From the NCBI GenBank assembly GCA_001599755.1, contig BCHX01000006.1, positions 1,847,336 to 1,911,335 of the forward strand: a DNA stretch of 64,000 nucleotides, written 5' to 3'. Made by a program: the position numbers and the translations under genes. Position 1 is the first letter of the stretch; each line of letters begins with the position of its first letter. The notes below the pieces were generated by a model. That model ran no database searches, had not been told where the DNA came from, and worked only from the letters and a program-made list of their open reading frames with translations. Source of the stretch: Gliomastix tumulicola (lineage: Eukaryota > Ascomycota > Sordariomycetes > Hypocreales > Bionectriaceae). Of the stretch, positions 60,032 through 64,000 are shown piece after piece.

Positions 60032-60506
60032 GGTGATCGACTTTGTCAGAAAGCGCTTTGCGCGGGTTGGAGTTGGTGTCGCGTGAATTCAACAAGATGT
60101 TCGATTAAGGAGGGGTATGAGGCGAAATGAAGTGCGGGCGCTTGCAAGTGAAGTTCTGCAGGGCAAAGCAGAGAAGAAGAAAACCAATCAAGACGTCTAT
60201 GCCTCGCTGAGTGAAGTTCTGCGCAATTCAGCCCACCAAGCGCGCGCCCTGAGAGACGCGATTCAATTAAGATCACGCGTGGAGGAGAGTGGAGGAGGAA
60301 AAAAAGACCCACCTGGTGCTGAGCAGCTCAACCAAATGGAATTTTGCAGCCTAGAAAGTTAGGCTCCCACAAGTGGCTTGGCAAATGACGTGGGACGATT
60401 ACTGCTTACCTAACACTGGTCGGACTCTGACTTTATCAGGAGCCCCTTGTCGCAAGCATCTCCGTCGACTCCAAATGGAATTCACTCTGTCACCACATCT
60501 TGCGCC
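60032..60506. promoter_or_regulatory. Divergent promoter region between HAT1 and the LMBR1-family gene
   Basis: 475 bp between divergent ATGs. It contains a 13-bp direct repeat, AGTGAAGTTCTGC, at 60147-60159 and 60210-60222, with a CCAAT box between the copies (60184-60188). This may be a bidirectional control element; no factor is assigned. Confidence 0.55.
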
Positions 60507-62603
60507 ATGCTGGACATCGCGAGCACGAACTCGCCGATAGGCTCGACGATATTCTCGGTCATCGCGCTGTTGACGATCTCTTTTATTGTCCTAGCTATCC
60601 TCCGGTATTACCTACCTCTGCGAACAACCCCGGCATTCTACCTCGTGCCGATATTCTTTGCGCTATGGCTGCCTACGATCGTGGTGGTTCTCGTGCCCAT
60701 CGACTTGGCCTCGACCGCGACGACGGGAGATGAGGCGACACGGGGCATATGGCTGCCCGAGAGGGTTATTCTCGTGTCGTGGAGGATAACGTACTGGTTA
60801 ACATTCGTCCTCACTTGGTTTATCCTTCCGATCCTCGCCGAATACTCCGACGCCGGTTACCGCGAGCCGAAAGACAAGTTCATGTATTCTATCCGCCAGA
60901 ATGCTCAGTTCCTAGCCATGGTCGGCGTTGCCGGCTTGGTTGGATTCGTATACGTCACCATCTCGTACGGTCTGTCACTCGACGTGTTGAGGAGTTTGGT
61001 CATGTCGTTGTCGTATATCGTGGGAATGGTGATGGCTATATACCTGATGGGCCACGGTCTCGTCTCGATCCCTCGGCGACTCATCCGCAACGCTTCGATA
61101 ACGGGCCGCCTCCGACGTCTACAGACCAAGGCGCCCAAGGTTTATGAGCATATGGAGGACTCGCTGGTCAGTCTGGAGGAGATCGAGTACCAGGTGTCCG
61201 AACTCAGCAGGCGCAAAGTTGGCAGCGCAATGCATTTCCAGGACTGGATCGAAGAGCTCCAGGAGATAGCCGGCGTCTCGGAACACCAGGCCCGCCCCGG
61301 CACGACCGATCCCAACTCCCGAGTCGTCCCGACAGTGATTACGGAGAAGTACCTCGCAGACGTTACCAGGAGACTAGTCCGGGCACGCCATACACGGTCC
61401 CGGTACGTCGATGACTGGCATCGTCTCGTTCAGTCAGCACACGAAACGCAGATGATTCTGGACTCGGCGGGTTCGAAGAGGCTGGATTTCGGTGAGCCTG
61501 ATCCTCACGCCGGGACATGGGAAAAGACCAGGATCCTGAGCCCGTACACAAGATATCTGGTGTACTACTACTTCATCCCCTACACGGAGGTTCTGCTAGG
61601 GATCTTCCTCGGTGCAGCGTCCGCCTGCATTGTGTGGTCTGAGGTCGTGAAGCTGGCGATGCCCAAACTCTCAGTCATCAGGCTCACAGTGATCCACCAC
61701 TGGGTTCAGGACAAGGCGCAGGTTGGCTTCGCTGGACAGGTGATTGCAGCATTCTGGATCTGCTACATGTGCGCAGCAACCCTGATCTCAATGACCGAAG
61801 TCAAGACTTGGCGCGGGCGCGCACTTGTGAAGCGAAATACCGCCTACGAGCCCGCCTTTTGGTACTCTCTCCAGGTGGCCAAACTCAGCATCCCCATCTC
61901 GTACAATTTCTTGACCTTCTTGTCCGAGCGAGTGTACGAGAAGACTGTCTATCATCAGTTCCTCGGCAAGTTCATCAACCTGACTCGTCTGGGCGATTGG
62001 TTCGATGACCTCTACCCCATGTTTATCCTCTTCCCCGTCTTCGCCACACTATTCGGGCTGTACGGCCGCGTCAAGCGCATCTTCGTCGGCATGGATATTA
62101 TCGAGGACGAGGAGGACAACCCGACAGGATACGGCACGGGGTCCTGGCGCGAGGGCCGTGATCTCATTGAGCGGGAGCTCCGAGGCAACTCGCTCAGCCG
62201 ACGAGACGACGCCTTTGCGAGGCTAGGCGCAGCAGTGGGCAATCCCGGCCACCGCGCTGCTCCGGTTCTATCTATCCCGGCAGCCCGTAACGCGGCGTCC
62301 TCTCCGGCGCGGTCACCAGCCAGGGCTCCCGCACGTACGGGCCGCGCCGGTCAGTCCTCACGGCCAACACCCCATCTCGACGAGCCTCAGGACGAGAACA
62401 TCTTCTCCATCATTGGGCACCGCATGAAGAACACCATTGACAACATCGAAACGCCTCAGTGGGTGCAGGACTTCGGGCAGGGCAAGAAGCCCAAGTGGAT
62501 GGGCGGAGAGGATCGCCAAGGCGAGTCGAGCGGCGGCCAGAGCAGCAACGCGAATTCCGACATTCGAAGATGGTTCGGTGGCGAAGGCAACATTCGACTT
62601 TAG
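60507..62603 (+). CDS. LMBR1-family (LMBD2-like) multi-pass membrane protein
   Basis: A single exon of 698 aa from the ATG at 60507; the frame is open a further 20 codons upstream but without another ATG. About nine hydrophobic helices are visible. Five lie in the first about 200 residues (FSVIALLTISFIVLAILRYY, YWLTFVLTWFILPILAEYSD), followed by a cytosolic helical stretch (residues about 215-340, ending near RLVRARHTRSRYVDDWHRLV). More helices follow from about 350 to 540, with LMBR1 signatures such as YNFLTFLSERVYEKTVYHQF. The tail of 160 residues is Ala/Pro/Arg-rich and ends SDIRRWFGGEGNIRL. LMBR1-domain proteins are lipocalin-receptor-like membrane proteins; the function in fungi is not known. 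Confidence 0.88.
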   Translation: MLDIASTNSPIGSTIFSVIALLTISFIVLAILRYYLPLRTTPAFYLVPIFFALWLPTIVVVLVPIDLASTATTGDEATRGIWLPERVILVSWRITYWLTFVLTWFILPILAEYSDAGYREPKDKFMYSIRQNAQFLAMVGVAGLVGFVYVTISYGLSLDVLRSLVMSLSYIVGMVMAIYLMGHGLVSIPRRLIRNASITGRLRRLQTKAPKVYEHMEDSLVSLEEIEYQVSELSRRKVGSAMHFQDWIEELQEIAGVSEHQARPGTTDPNSRVVPTVITEKYLADVTRRLVRARHTRSRYVDDWHRLVQSAHETQMILDSAGSKRLDFGEPDPHAGTWEKTRILSPYTRYLVYYYFIPYTEVLLGIFLGAASACIVWSEVVKLAMPKLSVIRLTVIHHWVQDKAQVGFAGQVIAAFWICYMCAATLISMTEVKTWRGRALVKRNTAYEPAFWYSLQVAKLSIPISYNFLTFLSERVYEKTVYHQFLGKFINLTRLGDWFDDLYPMFILFPVFATLFGLYGRVKRIFVGMDIIEDEEDNPTGYGTGSWREGRDLIERELRGNSLSRRDDAFARLGAAVGNPGHRAAPVLSIPAARNAASSPARSPARAPARTGRAGQSSRPTPHLDEPQDENIFSIIGHRMKNTIDNIETPQWVQDFGQGKKPKWMGGEDRQGESSGGQSSNANSDIRRWFGGEGNIRL

Positions 62604-62849
62604 ACTATTTAATATCTTCTCTTTTTTGTATGGCTCGGCGAACCAGGAGGATATCTGGGGCACGCCCGTAGTTGGCATACTATCGGGCACGGGGCAAGGA
62701 GTTCGGTGTCAATATGCCTGCTCAGTCGGGGTGTAAATATTCTGCCTAGCATGACAATCACGCACAAAATACTACGACCCTAAATCTTTCAACTCTTGGG
62801 GAGGCAGATCTCGCCCGTGAACCTTTGGTGATTAGGGCTTTACCCTTGA

Positions 62850-63140
62850 TTAGGCCTTTACTGCGGCCGTAGCGATATTCGACTTCCAAGTGCGCGTTTT
62901 GTTCAGGGCTCTCTGTCGGAGATGTGCCATGATCTCCTTCTCCATCTTCTCGATGTCCGTCGCCAACTTCTCGTCCTCTTTCTTGTACCGGCGCTCCCGG
63001 CGACGATCGTACCACAGCCAGAAGAAGACGATGAGAGCGGTGATGGGCACAGTCGTCACGATGTAGATCCATATGTCGCTTGAGACTGGTGTAGCGTCTA
63101 TGTTCGCAGCCTTCAGTCCATGATTCGGTTCGTGTTTTCG

Positions 63141-63188
<48 letters not shown>

Positions 63189-64000
63189 GGACACTCACCA
63201 GCTTCGTAGTTGAAAAAGGACATGCCAAAGACGGAGGCGAGATAGGTCCCGGGCAGGAAGAGCACACCGAGGAGGGAGAGCGTCTTCATGGCGGTGCTGT
63301 CCCTCTTGCTCGCATGCGCTATCTTCTTTTGCTCTCCGGCGATCTCGAGGTTGAGCCGCGCCTCGCGCTCCCGGCTGGTGTGGTATAGCTACTCATTTGT
63401 ACCCGTCAGTTGAACTCCTTTCCCAAGAGGGGGGGCGCGCGGTTTGCGGGATGTTGTTAGAACTCACCGATTCACGCTGCACTTGAAGCCTCTCCAGCGT
63501 CGTGTGTATGTAGTTCTCGAGTCCCTGGAGCTTGACCTGGTAAAAGTCGATCCTCGACAGCAGACTCTCATGCGACCGCTCAACGACCTTCCTCTCCGCC
63601 CTTTCCGCGTCACTCTCCATCACCACCGCCTCCTCATTCTCCTTGTTCTTGTCCTTGTCCTCCCTGAGAGATCGCAGGATCCGTCGCTGGCGCTGGAACG
63701 ACTCCATCGCCTTCTCCATCTCCTTGGCGAGGGCAGCATACGCCTGCGGCCTCTTCCACAGCACGCTCCCGTGGCACTCGACCAGATCCCTGCTCAGCCC
63801 GTCCACCTCGAACACGAGGCCCTCCCCGCCGGGACCGGGGTGCCCGTGCGTGGCGGCAAAGTCCCTCATCTCGGCGTCGTCGACCTCGTCGCGCATCGAC
63901 ACGGCCGTCTCGAGGTACCGCAGCCAGTCGCGCGCCTTGCGCTGCTGCTCGTCGTTCTTCGGTGAGAGGTCGAGCGCGAGGACGATGACGGGGAGCAGCA
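62850..64000 (-). CDS. CorA-like membrane protein, 5' end beyond the window
   Basis: Minus strand, partial. Exons seen: from beyond 64000 to 63468, 63388-63199 and 63097-62850 (introns 79 and 101 bp). The visible protein, about 323 aa, begins inside the frame at LLPVIVLALDLSPKNDEQQ. A long cytosolic coiled coil follows (EMEKAMESFQRQRRILRSL, SRIDFYQVKLQGLENYIHTT). Then come two membrane helices, LSLLGVLFLPGTYLASVFGM and IYIVTTVPITALIVFFWLWY, which is the CorA-type C-terminal hairpin. The loop motif is GMS instead of the transporter signature GMN. The last intron holds a 43-base T run on the sense strand. The acceptor at 63099-63098 is chosen because the earlier AG at 63112-63111 breaks the frame. 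Confidence 0.8.
63141..63183 (-). repeat. 43-base A/T homopolymer within an intron
   Basis: 43 consecutive A on the plus strand, which is poly-T on the sense strand of the CorA-like gene. It lies between the donor and the acceptor of its last intron. The length is likely to be inexact in the assembly. Confidence 0.9.

Noticed and set aside
63097..63112. Acceptor AG at 63112-63111 for the last CorA-like intron
   Set aside because: It leaves the exon in the wrong phase after the G left over at 63199; the next AG at 63099-63098 restores the frame into the second membrane helix.

Overview
This is 64 kb of nuclear DNA from a filamentous ascomycete, most likely a Sordariomycete. The basis is gene structure and gene content. 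Introns are short (about 49-128 bp) with GTRAGT-type donors and CTRAC-type branch points. Coding regions are GC-rich and genes sit close together on both strands. The gene set is a fungal housekeeping one (STE3 pheromone receptor, Zn2Cys6 regulator, bifunctional THI6, MDN1, UTP10, CTK3). Species cannot be fixed from the sequence alone. I see no prophage, transposon, CRISPR array, tRNA or rRNA gene, and no AT-rich RIP-type tract.

Layout. 1-2122 has no convincing gene. Then follow a DUF4203-type multi-pass membrane protein with a long disordered tail (+, 2123-5610) and a STE3-type pheromone receptor (-, 6452-8278). Next come mitochondrial single-strand DNA-binding protein RIM1 (+, 9631-10234) and glutathione synthetase GSH2 (-, 10589-12330). 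A large Rad54/ATRX-like SNF2 ATPase (+, 13480-19001) is followed by 5-aminolevulinate synthase HEM1 (+, 19895-21823) and a Zn2Cys6 regulator (+, 22634-24751). THI6 (-, 24852-26427) and UTP10 (-, 26734-32258) come next, then a GDSL esterase IAH1 (+, 32946-33895). After these is a conserved fungal protein with what looks like a degenerate retropepsin domain (+, 35306-37206), and an isochorismatase-fold hydrolase broken by an assembly gap (-, 37385-38310). The giant midasin MDN1 gene (-, 38968-53895, about 4938 aa) is the largest feature. The right end holds MRPL12/MNP1 (+), CTK3 (-), pyrroline-5-carboxylate reductase PRO3 (+), HAT1 (-), an LMBR1-family membrane protein (+) and the 3' part of a CorA-like membrane protein (-) running off the window.

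How the genes relate. The order is mixed and does not look like a biosynthetic cluster. UTP10 (90S pre-rRNA processing) and MDN1 (60S maturation) are two giant ribosome-assembly genes about 7 kb apart on the same strand. MDN1 shares a 400 bp divergent promoter with a mitochondrial ribosomal protein gene. Other divergent promoters join GSH2/SNF2, UTP10/IAH1, CTK3/PRO3 and HAT1/LMBR1. All models were built by hand: exon phases sum to whole codons in every complete gene.

Most worth a second look: (1) the domain in 35306-37206 that resembles a retropepsin but has Cys-Thr-Gly-Ser in place of the catalytic Asp-Thr/Ser-Gly motif; (2) a perfect 10-bp-arm palindrome containing CGG-N12-CCG about 300 bp upstream of the Zn2Cys6 gene; (3) long C or T homopolymers on the sense strand of several introns, one of which has apparently broken the assembly; (4) hidden exon structure (an in-frame intron in UTP10, a 6-nt coding first exon in IAH1, two extra 3' exons in the SNF2 gene).
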